In this document: piece by piece, positions 15,157 to 22,994 of the stretch
Position numbering within the stretch: the first letter of the stretch is position 1
How the letters are laid out: every line of letters starts with the position of its first letter
Source: CAYFPX01 sp964519895
Lineage (GTDB): Bacteria; Myxococcota_A; UBA796; CAJQPC01
Direction: 5' to 3'
NCBI GenBank assembly: GCA_964519895.1
Contig: CAZFLE010000009.1
Location: 50,110 to 114,109 of the forward strand
Length of the DNA: 64,000 nt
Program-made: the position numbers and the translations under genes
Notes under the pieces: generated by a model
What the model was told of the DNA's origin: nothing
Databases searched by the model: none
The model's input: only the letters and a program-made list of their open reading frames with translations

Positions 15157-16386
15157 TCACTGGCGCGTGACGAAGCCGCCGATGGTCCAGAAGCTCCCGA
15201 CCAGCCGGAAGCCCGAGTTGTCCCAGGGAATGGTCGCGGTGCCTTCGGCCAGGGCGCCTGCGGCGACCAGGACGAGCTGGTTGCCGGACCAGCTGGACCA
15301 GGCCGAGCTGGGCACGCTGAAGTTGCCGTCGTTGTAGGCGGCGCAGCGCAGGGTCTCCAACAGGACCGACTGGTCCGAGTTGTAGCGGTAGAGCTCGAAC
15401 ACCATCCAGTCGGCCCCAGTGCCCCCGGTCCACTGGAAGGTGACCTGGTTCTGGGAGATGGTGGGCAGGCTGGTGCCTTCGATCTGGGGAGACGTGAACG
15501 ACGGCGCCAAGGGCGTGGGCACGCTGTTCGGCGCCGAGAAGGACGGAACCCCGTCGCTCACGACCTCTTCCAGGTCATAGGTCGCGTTCTGGCGGAAGTC
15601 CGACGAGCCCAGGGTCTCGTTGACGAAGTAGCCGTTGTAGCCGTCGAAGCCGTTGGACAGCCGGACCGTGGACGACCCCGACGTGAAGTCCACGTACGAG
15701 GGGGTGTTCATCTCGTAGTAGTAGATGTCCGTCCCGCTGTAGGCGTACTCGCTCTTGCAGGTGTCCAGGCTGCTGGCCCAGAACTGCCACATGTGGAAGT
15801 CGACGGGCACGGTGAGCATCATCCAGGCGGAGCCGAAGTCCGACGGGGTCGGCTGGGACCAGTAGCCACCGACATAGGTGAACCAGCTGATCTCCCCGAT
15901 GGCGCCGGCCAGGCCCGTGCTGTCCTGGAAGTAGGTGAAGGCCTCGGAGATGGTCGCCTGGCCGGCGGCGCCGGAGACGCTGATGTCGACCAGGGCCGAC
16001 GAGGTCGCAGACGGGGACTCGACGATCAGCGTGGTGGGCTGGGCTGCGACGACCGTGCCCTGGGACGTGCCGAACCAGACCTCGGACGATGCGTCGAAGT
16101 CGTTGCCGGTGATCTCGACCGTCGTGCCGCCGGCGCTGGTGCCGTAGTTCGGGTTGACCGCGTGGATCTCCAGCGTGCCCCAGTCGGTGTCGCTGTCCGC
16201 GTCGCTGTCCGCGTCGCTGTCCGAGTCGCTGTCCGAGTCGCTGTCGCTGTCCGAGTCGCTGTCCGCGTCCGTGTCCGCGTCCGCATCACCGGTGATCTCG
16301 ACGCCGGAGTCCACGGAGACCTCGACCATGTAGTCCATGCCCAGACAGGCAGAGAGGCACAGTGCTGGGAGGCAGAGCAGTCGCAA
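15157..16386 (-). CDS. Lipoprotein with Asp/Ser repeat and IPT/TIG domain
   Basis: The start is a TTG at 16386, with GAGG upstream on the minus strand; the signal peptide ends in LSAC, lipidated Cys at residue 14. Residues 34-66 are an uninterrupted run of Asp alternating with Ser, Ala or Thr. Residues 70-150 form an immunoglobulin-like IPT/TIG domain (AVNPNYGTSAGGTTVEITGND, in two pieces split at Ser-Ala). The remainder (to 409) is beta-rich with few charged residues. Such spacer-plus-domain lipoproteins are common in Myxococcota and are thought to stand off the outer membrane; the acidic spacer could bind calcium. It is directly followed by the WecG-type gene, an unexpected operon partner for a structural lipoprotein. 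Confidence 0.8.
   Translation of the reverse strand: MRLLCLPALCLSACLGMDYMVEVSVDSGVEITGDADADTDADSDSDSDSDSDSDSDSDADSDADSDTDWGTLEIHAVNPNYGTSAGGTTVEITGNDFDASSEVWFGTSQGTVVAAQPTTLIVESPSATSSALVDISVSGAAGQATISEAFTYFQDSTGLAGAIGEISWFTYVGGYWSQPTPSDFGSAWMMLTVPVDFHMWQFWASSLDTCKSEYAYSGTDIYYYEMNTPSYVDFTSGSSTVRLSNGFDGYNGYFVNETLGSSDFRQNATYDLEEVVSDGVPSFSAPNSVPTPLAPSFTSPQIEGTSLPTISQNQVTFQWTGGTGADWMVFELYRYNSDQSVLLETLRCAAYNDGNFSVPSSAWSSWSGNQLVLVAAGALAEGTATIPWDNSGFRLVGSFWTIGGFVTRQ
16189..16287. repeat. Imperfect six-base tandem repeat coding the Asp/Ser spacer
   Basis: About 99 bases are built of hexamers alternating GTCGCT/GTCCGC/GTCCGA on the plus strand (reading Asp-Ser or Asp-Ala on the minus strand). The unit length is a multiple of three, so copy-number changes would lengthen or shorten the spacer without shifting the frame. 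Confidence 0.85.
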
Positions 16387-16447
16387 GGGGGAGCATCCTC
16401 GGAAGGCGGATCATACGCGCCCCCTGCCCAGGGGTGCAAGGATGCCG

Positions 16448-17974
16448 TCAAGGACCCAGCACTCCCGTAGAATCGCTTGTGGTGCGGGTCGGTGGGTTCG
16501 TTACCACAAAGGCGAGGGCCAACAGGGCTGTGCAGAGCAAGGCGCCGAGGATCACCTGAGGGGCGAGCAGCTGATCTGCCGGGCCCCACCAGGCCTCCAG
16601 GGCCGCGGCCACGGCCGCCGAACCCAGTGCGATCCCCCCCACCGGTGCCCAGCCCCGCAGGGACCAGGCCTCGGCCAGATCTCCACGCAGGAACCACACC
16701 ATGCACGCCGGCACGACGCACAGGTTGATCGTCGTGGCCAGAGCGATCCCCTGGAGGCCCATGGACGGGATCAACAGCAGGTTCCAGGAGGCGTTGTGAA
16801 CAAGGCTCAGTACGGCCAGGCCGAAGATCAGCCAGACCCGGCGCCGCAAGACGTGGGCGCGGATGGCCATGAGGCCCAGGAGCATCGGCCAGACCCCCGG
16901 GAGGTACCAGCGCAGCACCTGGGCGGTGTCCCAGGTGTCCTGGGGGGTGAAGGCGCCCCGCTCGAACATCCAGTGCACCAGGGGCACCCGGGCGATGAAC
17001 ATGCCGGCCAGCACGGGCGCTGCCAGGGCGCCGACCCAGCGCAGGGACTGGTCGACCGCCGCGCCAAAGCCGGCGTCGCCACGGGCCTGCATGTGCGACC
17101 AGGCCGCATAGGCGACCGGCATCAGGGTCGACGCCAGCAGCACCCGAGGGATCACCCGGGCCCGGTCCGCGTACTCCAGGACCGCCACCGCGCCGGCCGG
17201 CATGGCCCCGGCAAAGAGCTTGTCGACCACCACGTTCGACGCCACCAGGAGCTCGGCGCCCAGGATCGGCACCGCGTCCCGAGAGACCCCGACCAACGAC
17301 GCGTCCCAGCGGAAGACCGGGCGGACCCACAGGCCGTCCCGGGCCAGGACCGCCCAGTTCCAGCTGACCTGGGCGAGCTCTCCCACCAGCAGCCCCAGGG
17401 GCATCGCGTCCGCGCCGACCGGCTCCAGCAGCAACCAGGTGCCGCCGATGGTGGCCACCGCGCGGACCGCGGGAGACAGGGTGGCCCGTCGGAAGGCCCC
17501 GCGGACCTCGCAGCCCACGCGCAGCACCGTCGTCACGGGGGTCAGCACCATGTAGGGCCAGAGCTCCCACAGGAAGCGCGTCGTGAGCGCCCGGGTCTGG
17601 TCGTCGAAGGCCGTCAGCCAGGGCAGCAGGGGCGGCAAGGCCAGGCAGACCCCCAAGCCCAGGGCGCCTCCCAGCAGAGCGCCGCCGACCGCTGCCGCCC
17701 CCGCGAGCTGTGCGGCGTCGGCGGGTCTGTGGGTCAGCGCCTGGGCCAGCGCCGGGGTCAGCGCGATGCCCAGCGCGTTGGAGAACAAGGCCAGGGCCAG
17801 CACGGGGAAGGCGACCGCGTAGAAGTAGGCGTCGGTGGCCTGGTCCACACCGAACCAGAGGGCCAGGGCGATCGTCACGCCGAACGCGCTCCCGCGGGCC
17901 AGCACCGCCAGCGGGACCAGCCACAGAGCGGTGCGACCGACCCTCACGGGCGGAGCCAGTGGTGGACAGCGCAC
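16448..17974 (-). CDS. MurJ/MviN-family lipid-linked oligosaccharide flippase
   Basis: The product has 508 residues and about 14 hydrophobic helices, matching the MOP-superfamily MurJ fold. The N-terminal TALWLVPLAVLARGSAFG and YFYAVAFPVLALALFSNALG, then LTPALAQAL and a long series of membrane helices with PVLAGMFIARVPLVHWMFERGAF, are MurJ-like. MurJ flips lipid II for peptidoglycan synthesis. The position beside WecG-, Wza-, WbaP- and Wzc-type genes instead suggests it replaces Wzx and moves the undecaprenyl-linked exopolymer unit; this is inference. The start is taken as GTG 17974; a GTG at 17947 would remove nine residues without touching the first helix. The gene is divergent from the Wza-like gene, with a 45-base gap that must hold promoters for both. 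Confidence 0.85.
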   Translation of the reverse strand: MRCPPLAPPVRVGRTALWLVPLAVLARGSAFGVTIALALWFGVDQATDAYFYAVAFPVLALALFSNALGIALTPALAQALTHRPADAAQLAGAAAVGGALLGGALGLGVCLALPPLLPWLTAFDDQTRALTTRFLWELWPYMVLTPVTTVLRVGCEVRGAFRRATLSPAVRAVATIGGTWLLLEPVGADAMPLGLLVGELAQVSWNWAVLARDGLWVRPVFRWDASLVGVSRDAVPILGAELLVASNVVVDKLFAGAMPAGAVAVLEYADRARVIPRVLLASTLMPVAYAAWSHMQARGDAGFGAAVDQSLRWVGALAAPVLAGMFIARVPLVHWMFERGAFTPQDTWDTAQVLRWYLPGVWPMLLGLMAIRAHVLRRRVWLIFGLAVLSLVHNASWNLLLIPSMGLQGIALATTINLCVVPACMVWFLRGDLAEAWSLRGWAPVGGIALGSAAVAAALEAWWGPADQLLAPQVILGALLCTALLALAFVVTNPPTRTTSDSTGVLGP

Positions 17975-18019
17975 GGTCCGGCCGGGTAGAAGCCGGGCTC
18001 CCCAAGGTCCGGTCCGTCC

Positions 18020-18763
18020 ATGTCCGCTCGCTGTCTGAGACTGCTGCTTGGCGCCCTGTGGTTGGTCCTCGTGGCCTGCGGTGGCAAGACCGGCCCGCCC
18101 AACGTGGCCGAGAGCGACGACGTCGTGACCCTGCGCCCGCCCGCACCCGAGGACTTCGTGTTCGGCCCGGGCGACGTGATCGACATCAAGGTCTGGCGCC
18201 AGCCGGACATGGACATGCAGATCGTCATCGCTCCCGACGGCGCCATCACCTACCCCTTGGTGGGTCGGCTGGAGGTGGCCGGACTGACCTATCCGGAGCT
18301 GGTGACCACCATCGAGACGGCGCTCATGGAGTACTACACCGAGCCCTCCGTCGCGGTGAACGTGGTCCAGGTCAGCAACCAGAAGGTCTTCATCCTGGGC
18401 GAGGTGCGGTCACCCGCCGTGCTGCAGATCGAGAACGACCTGTCCATCCTCGAGGCGCTCACCCGCACCGGCGGCATCAACCCGGACGCCCGCACCGACA
18501 ACGTGCTGCTGGTCCGCGGTGGGCTCGACGAGCCCCAGCTCTACACCGTCGACGTCAACGCCATCTTCGCCAAGGGCGACTTCTCACAGATGGTCTACCT
18601 GCAGCGCGGGGACATCGTGCTCGTGCCGGCCAAGACCATCGTGAACGTCGAGCGCTTCTTCCGGCGCGTGCAGGGCATGTTGGCGCCGTTCCTGTCGGGG
18701 TCCGCCATCTACCGGAACGTGATCACCGGGGGTGCTCAGGGCACCAGCGCCGGGCTCCAGTAG
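18020..18763 (+). CDS. wza: Wza-like polysaccharide export lipoprotein
   Basis: At 247 residues this is a short polysaccharide export protein. The signal peptide ends in LVAC, lipidated Cys near residue 17. Residues 45-125 form the polysaccharide biosynthesis/export domain (FGPGDVIDIKVWRQPDMD, DGAITYPLVGRLEVAGL). Residues 130-205 form an SLBB domain (VFILGEVRSPAVLQI, ILEALTRTGGINPDA). E. coli Wza is about 380 residues and has more repeated domains plus a C-terminal amphipathic helix; the tail here is short, so the outer-membrane pore may need a partner such as the downstream Wzi-like barrel. It opens a plus-strand operon with the initiating sugar transferase 18 bases downstream. Confidence 0.92.
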   Translation: MSARCLRLLLGALWLVLVACGGKTGPPNVAESDDVVTLRPPAPEDFVFGPGDVIDIKVWRQPDMDMQIVIAPDGAITYPLVGRLEVAGLTYPELVTTIETALMEYYTEPSVAVNVVQVSNQKVFILGEVRSPAVLQIENDLSILEALTRTGGINPDARTDNVLLVRGGLDEPQLYTVDVNAIFAKGDFSQMVYLQRGDIVLVPAKTIVNVERFFRRVQGMLAPFLSGSAIYRNVITGGAQGTSAGLQ

Positions 18764-18781
18764 GGCAGCGGGCGCTCACTC

Positions 18782-20227
18782 ATGCGTCGTCACGGCTGGT
18801 TCCCGGTCGCCCTGGCCGTGCTGGACGCGGTGCTCATGGCCGTGGCCTTGCTCGGTGCCTGGCGCACCTGGCTGTGGTGGAAGACCAACCACAACCAACT
18901 GGTCCAGCCCGACTACCTGGACCTGGTCACCTACAACCCGTGGATGCCTTCGGCCCTGCTCTTGGGGCTGGCCTGGATCTTCTTCCTGCGGCAGCTGGGC
19001 TACTACGACCCCCTCCGCATCCCCACGGCGGTGCGGGCCGCTGGCGTGCTGACCCGGTCGCTGGTCTACGTGATCGTGCTCGTCGTCACCGTCGAGTTCT
19101 TCGAGGAACGACACTACAGCCGCAGCCTGATCGCCCCCTTCCTGGTCTATTCCTTCGTGACCATGGGGGCGGCCCGCTGGATCCTGTTCCGGGCCGGGCG
19201 CATCGCCCCGGTGGGTGCGCCGGCCCAGGGCCTGGCCATCGTGGGACTGGGCGACGACGCACAGCTCATGGAGGGCCGGCTGGTTCGCTTCGGCCACTCC
19301 CAGTGGCGCACCGTGGGCTTCATCGCGCCGAGCGAGGTCGACCGCGATGACCAGGTCGTGGCCGCCGATCGGGTGCTGGGAACGGTCTACGACCTTGTCA
19401 ACCTGGTCAACGAGCACGACATCGCCGTGGTGGTGCTGGCCACCCGCTTCCTGGGGCGCGAAGAGGCCCTGGCTCTGGCGATGCGCTGCGACCAGATGGG
19501 CCTGCGGGTGCTCCAGGTGCCGTTCACCTGGGGGCTGGTCTCGCCGCGGCTGCGGTTTGCCGAGCTCGGCGACCTGCAGCTCATCGACCTCTCCGAGCTC
19601 AGCTACCCGTCCCTGGGCGAGTACTTCAAGCGGGGCTTCGACCTGCTGGCCGTCAGCCTGGGTGGCCTGGTGATCATGCCGCTGCTGGCGACCGTGGCTG
19701 CGGCGGTCAAGGCCGACGGGGGCCCTCTGTTCTACGCGTCGCCGCGGGTCGGCAAGGGTGGCCGCGCCTTCCCTTTCTTCAAATTCCGCTCGATGGTGGT
19801 GGGGGCCGAGGAGCTGAAGGCCGATCTGATGGATCAGAACGAGACCGATGGTCCCCTGTTCAAGATGCAGAACGATCCCCGGGTCACGCGGGTGGGCCGC
19901 TTCATCCGGAAGTACTCCCTGGACGAATTCCCCCAGTTCCTCAACGTGCTGCGGGGCGACATGAACCTGGTCGGTCCGCGCCCACTGCCGATCGGCGACC
20001 TGGCGGGCATCGAGGACGATCCAGAGGCGGCGTACTGGTTCGAGCTGCGCCACAAGGTCCCGCCGGGCATCACCGGGCTGTGGCAGGTGATGGGCCGTTC
20101 AGACCTGGGCTTCCAGGAGATGGTCCAGCTGGACATCTACTACATCCAGAACTGGTCGCCGTGGCTGGATCTCAAGATCCTGCTGCTCACCGTGCCGGCT
20201 GTGCTGAAGGGACGAGGCGCTGCGTGA
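18782..20227 (+). CDS. WbaP-type undecaprenyl-phosphate sugar phosphotransferase
   Basis: This 481-residue polyprenyl glycosylphosphotransferase has five membrane helices in the first 165 residues, a Rossmann-like CoA-binding region (about 135-265), and the catalytic C-terminal bacterial sugar transferase domain (from about 275). Key motifs are FYASPRVGKGGRAFPFFKFRSM, KYSLDEFPQFLNVL, GDMNLVGPRPLP and ITGLWQVMGRS. It should move a hexose-1-phosphate from a UDP-sugar to undecaprenyl phosphate, the first committed step of exopolymer repeat assembly at the inner membrane. The sugar (glucose or galactose) cannot be read from sequence. A 99-base gap then separates it from the Wzc-like gene, long enough for an internal promoter. 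Confidence 0.93.
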   Translation: MRRHGWFPVALAVLDAVLMAVALLGAWRTWLWWKTNHNQLVQPDYLDLVTYNPWMPSALLLGLAWIFFLRQLGYYDPLRIPTAVRAAGVLTRSLVYVIVLVVTVEFFEERHYSRSLIAPFLVYSFVTMGAARWILFRAGRIAPVGAPAQGLAIVGLGDDAQLMEGRLVRFGHSQWRTVGFIAPSEVDRDDQVVAADRVLGTVYDLVNLVNEHDIAVVVLATRFLGREEALALAMRCDQMGLRVLQVPFTWGLVSPRLRFAELGDLQLIDLSELSYPSLGEYFKRGFDLLAVSLGGLVIMPLLATVAAAVKADGGPLFYASPRVGKGGRAFPFFKFRSMVVGAEELKADLMDQNETDGPLFKMQNDPRVTRVGRFIRKYSLDEFPQFLNVLRGDMNLVGPRPLPIGDLAGIEDDPEAAYWFELRHKVPPGITGLWQVMGRSDLGFQEMVQLDIYYIQNWSPWLDLKILLLTVPAVLKGRGAA

Positions 20228-20326
20228 AGGCGGCGTGAAGGGCGCGTAAGGCCCCGCGATCAGCGGGCGGAGGCCAGGTTGCGGTGCTATGTTGCGCCGC
20301 GCTGAGGCAGCAGAGGAAGGGACGCC

Positions 20327-22462
20327 ATGGAACTGGTGAGGCTCTACAGCGCAATCCTGCGTCGCAAGTGGGTTCTCATCCAGGCGATCGTGTTCTTCAC
20401 GCTCGCTGGACTGGCTGCGGCCATGACCCTGCCCAAGTCCTACCAGGCCACGGCCAAGATGATGGGCACCACGTCGGACACCAGCTTGTCCGTGCTGAGT
20501 GACCTGGGCCTGTCCGAGGTCGCCCAGGGGCTGACCGGCTCCTCTGACGACATCCAGAACCACATCGCGCTCGCCACCACCCGGCCCATCCTGGAAGAGC
20601 TGGTCTGGCGGCTGCAGCTGCGCAACGACGCCGGCGATCTGCTCAACCCCGAGAAGCTCTTGATCCCCGGGGTGACCGGGTCCCTGGACGCGGCGCCCTA
20701 CGTCGAGATCAAGCAGCACCAGGGCAGCGACATCATCCTGGTCACGGCCCGCACGTCCGATCCCGAGCTGTCCCGTCTCATGGCGGACACGCTGGTCCGG
20801 CTCTACATCGCCGAGACCCAGTCCACCGCTCGGCGGGAGACCCGCGAAGCCCGGCGCTTCGTCGAAGGTCGCCTCGAGGTGGTCCGGGGCGAGCTCGAGG
20901 CCGCCCTGACCGAGATCTCCGACGCCCAGGTCGCGGCCGAGGTCGTCGATCTCGACGCCGAGATCCGCGCCGGTCTGCTGCGGCTGAGCGAGCTCATGAT
21001 GGCCGGCGAGGAAAACGCCAGCCGCATCCAAGAGGTCCGCGCCCAGATCGAAGCCGTGCGCAGCAGCCAGGGCAAGGAGTCCGCGGACTTCCTGGGACCC
21101 GGCACCGTGTCGACGAACAGCGACATTCGGTCCCTGCGCGAGGAGCGCCTCAAGATCGTCCAGCAGCGCGAGGTGCTGGCCCTGGAGAAGACCGAGAAGC
21201 ACCCCGACGTGGTCAAGCTCGACACGGCGCTGGCGTCCCTGGACAGCGAGCTGTCACGGGCCCTCGAGGAGCAGCACACCCTCGATCCGCAGCTGCTCAA
21301 GCTCGAGGCCGAGCTCTCGGGTCTGCGCAGCCGCGGGCGGGAGCTGAACAACGCCATCGACCGCACGTCGGCCGACTTCGCTGGGTATCCCGAGAAGATC
21401 CGCACCCTGAGTCAGCTCGAGGTCGGCGCGTCGGCCGCCGAAGAGGTCTACCGCTCGCTCCAGGACCAGAAGTACCAGATCGCCATCGCCGAGGCGATGA
21501 CCGTGTCACCGCTGCAATTCGTGGAGCCCGCGGTCCGCCCCGAGCGCCCGGTGTTCCCCAAGATGCTGCCGAACCTGGTGGTCGGGTTCGGCCTGGGCGT
21601 GCTGTTCGGGCTGGCCCTGGTGGCCGCCTTCGAGTACGTCGACGACTCCATCAAGAGTCCCGAGGAATTGCGCACGTTCTGGGACCTGCCGCTCCTGGGA
21701 CTGATTCCCCGCTTCAAGGTCACGGCCGAGTCCACGGGGCTGATCGACGAACGCAAACACACCGATCCGGTGGTCGAGTCCTACCGCACCCTGCGGTCGG
21801 CCATCGCGTTCTCGACCCTGGACGCCAACGCCAAGATGGTCTTGGTCACGTCCAGCCTGCCAGAGGAAGGCAAGAGCACGCTCAGCACAAACCTGGCCAT
21901 CAGCTACGCCCAGGACGGCAAGCGGGTGCTGGTGGTGGACTGCGATCTACGGCGTCCGCGGCAGCACCGCTTCTGGCAGGGCATGTCCAACGACGTCGGC
22001 GTGACGTCCTTGCTGCTGGGCACGGTCACACCAGAAGAAGCCATCAAGCACACCCGGGTCGAGGGCTTCGACATCCTGACTTCGGGCCCGGTGCCGCCGA
22101 ACCCGGGCCGCCTGGTCGAGTCGCTGAAGCTCCGCCAGCTCCTGCTCGAAGTGTCCAAGTCCTATGACCTGGTCATCGTGGACAGCCCGCCGGTGCTGGT
22201 GGTCAGCGACGCGATGATCATCAGTCGGCTGGTGGACCACACCCTGCTGGTGGTCGAGGCGAGCGGCACCACCAAGCGCGTGCTCTCCGAGGTGCGGGAG
22301 CAGCTGCGTTCCGGCGGCTTGGAGCCCCTGGGCCTGGTGTTCAACAAGGTCGGCTTCAACGCCGGCTACGGCTACACCTACTACGCCCGCCGGGCGTATG
22401 AGACCTACTACAAGGAGGGCGACAAGCCCGCGACCCCACCCGCCGAGGGAGGTGCCGCATGA
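20327..22462 (+). CDS. wzc: Wzc-like polysaccharide co-polymerase with fused BY-kinase
   Basis: The 711-residue product joins both halves of the system. A chain-length determinant (Wzz) domain with membrane helices near residues 17-37 and 420-440 encloses a long periplasmic coiled coil. A C-terminal cytoplasmic tyrosine kinase carries Walker A (SSLPEEGKSTLSTN near 510), Walker A' (VLVVDCDLRRP near 534) and Walker B (LVIVDSPPV near 615). The last 35 residues contain a Tyr cluster (YGYTYYARRAYETYYKEG), the usual autophosphorylation site controlling oligomer state and polymer length. It should work with the Wza-like pore. The ATG at 20327 has GAGGAAGG about 7 bases upstream. The stop overlaps the next start by 4 bases. 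Confidence 0.95.
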   Translation: MELVRLYSAILRRKWVLIQAIVFFTLAGLAAAMTLPKSYQATAKMMGTTSDTSLSVLSDLGLSEVAQGLTGSSDDIQNHIALATTRPILEELVWRLQLRNDAGDLLNPEKLLIPGVTGSLDAAPYVEIKQHQGSDIILVTARTSDPELSRLMADTLVRLYIAETQSTARRETREARRFVEGRLEVVRGELEAALTEISDAQVAAEVVDLDAEIRAGLLRLSELMMAGEENASRIQEVRAQIEAVRSSQGKESADFLGPGTVSTNSDIRSLREERLKIVQQREVLALEKTEKHPDVVKLDTALASLDSELSRALEEQHTLDPQLLKLEAELSGLRSRGRELNNAIDRTSADFAGYPEKIRTLSQLEVGASAAEEVYRSLQDQKYQIAIAEAMTVSPLQFVEPAVRPERPVFPKMLPNLVVGFGLGVLFGLALVAAFEYVDDSIKSPEELRTFWDLPLLGLIPRFKVTAESTGLIDERKHTDPVVESYRTLRSAIAFSTLDANAKMVLVTSSLPEEGKSTLSTNLAISYAQDGKRVLVVDCDLRRPRQHRFWQGMSNDVGVTSLLLGTVTPEEAIKHTRVEGFDILTSGPVPPNPGRLVESLKLRQLLLEVSKSYDLVIVDSPPVLVVSDAMIISRLVDHTLLVVEASGTTKRVLSEVREQLRSGGLEPLGLVFNKVGFNAGYGYTYYARRAYETYYKEGDKPATPPAEGGAA

Positions 22463-22992
22463 GCCCGACCCTGCTCCTGTGGGTCCTGGCCTGTGGACCC
22501 AAGCCCGAAACCGTCATCACCGGCCTGAACAACGAGAACCCTGCGGTCCGCCAGGACATGGTCAAGATCGCCCGCAAGTACGACGATCCGGGTGTGGTCG
22601 ATGCGCTGACCGTGGCCCTGGACGACTCCGAGGCGGTGATCCGGCTGAGCGCCGTGGAGAGCCTGTCCTTCCTGGACAGCGCCAGTGCGGTGCCAGCGCT
22701 GATCAAGTGTCTGTCGGATCCCAATGACAAGGTCCAGCGCGCGGCCGTCGACGCGCTCGGCAAGCTCGCCGACCCCGAAGCCACCGAGCCGCTGATGGCT
22801 TACGTGCGCGACCGTCTGGGGGACCGCGTGCCGCTGAACGCCCTGTGGGCCTTGGGCAACATCGCCGACATGCGGGCCATGGGCTTGCTCTCCCAGCTGC
22901 GCACCCACGCCGACCCGTACGTGGCCTACAACGCCCACCAGGCCTTGCGCCAACTCAAGCCGGGCGCTGCCTCGGGTGACTCCGAGGGCTGA
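22459..22992 (+). CDS. HEAT-repeat lipoprotein in the exopolysaccharide operon
   Basis: This short, 177-residue protein begins MSPTLLLWVLACG, a compact lipoprotein signal with Cys near residue 12. It is followed by four to five HEAT-type helical repeats of about 31 residues (NPAVRQDMVKIARKYDDP, DSEAVIRLSAVESLSFLDS, NDKVQRAAVDALGKLADP, RVPLNALWALGNIAD, DPYVAYNAHQALRQL). HEAT repeats bind proteins; no enzyme motif is present. It overlaps the Wzc-like gene by ATGA and is followed after 2 bases by the Wzi-like gene, so it is made together with export machinery. A scaffold linking the inner-membrane kinase complex to the outer-membrane parts is a reasonable guess, not more. Confidence 0.8.
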   Translation: MSPTLLLWVLACGPKPETVITGLNNENPAVRQDMVKIARKYDDPGVVDALTVALDDSEAVIRLSAVESLSFLDSASAVPALIKCLSDPNDKVQRAAVDALGKLADPEATEPLMAYVRDRLGDRVPLNALWALGNIADMRAMGLLSQLRTHADPYVAYNAHQALRQLKPGAASGDSEG

Positions 22993-22994
22993 CG

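Noticed and set aside
16189..16287. CRISPR or non-coding satellite repeat
   Set aside because: Units are six bases, contiguous and in frame within a lipoprotein gene; there are no spacers.
16448..17974. Essential peptidoglycan flippase murJ
   Set aside because: The family match is good, but the location among exopolysaccharide genes makes the housekeeping assignment unsafe, so no gene symbol was given.
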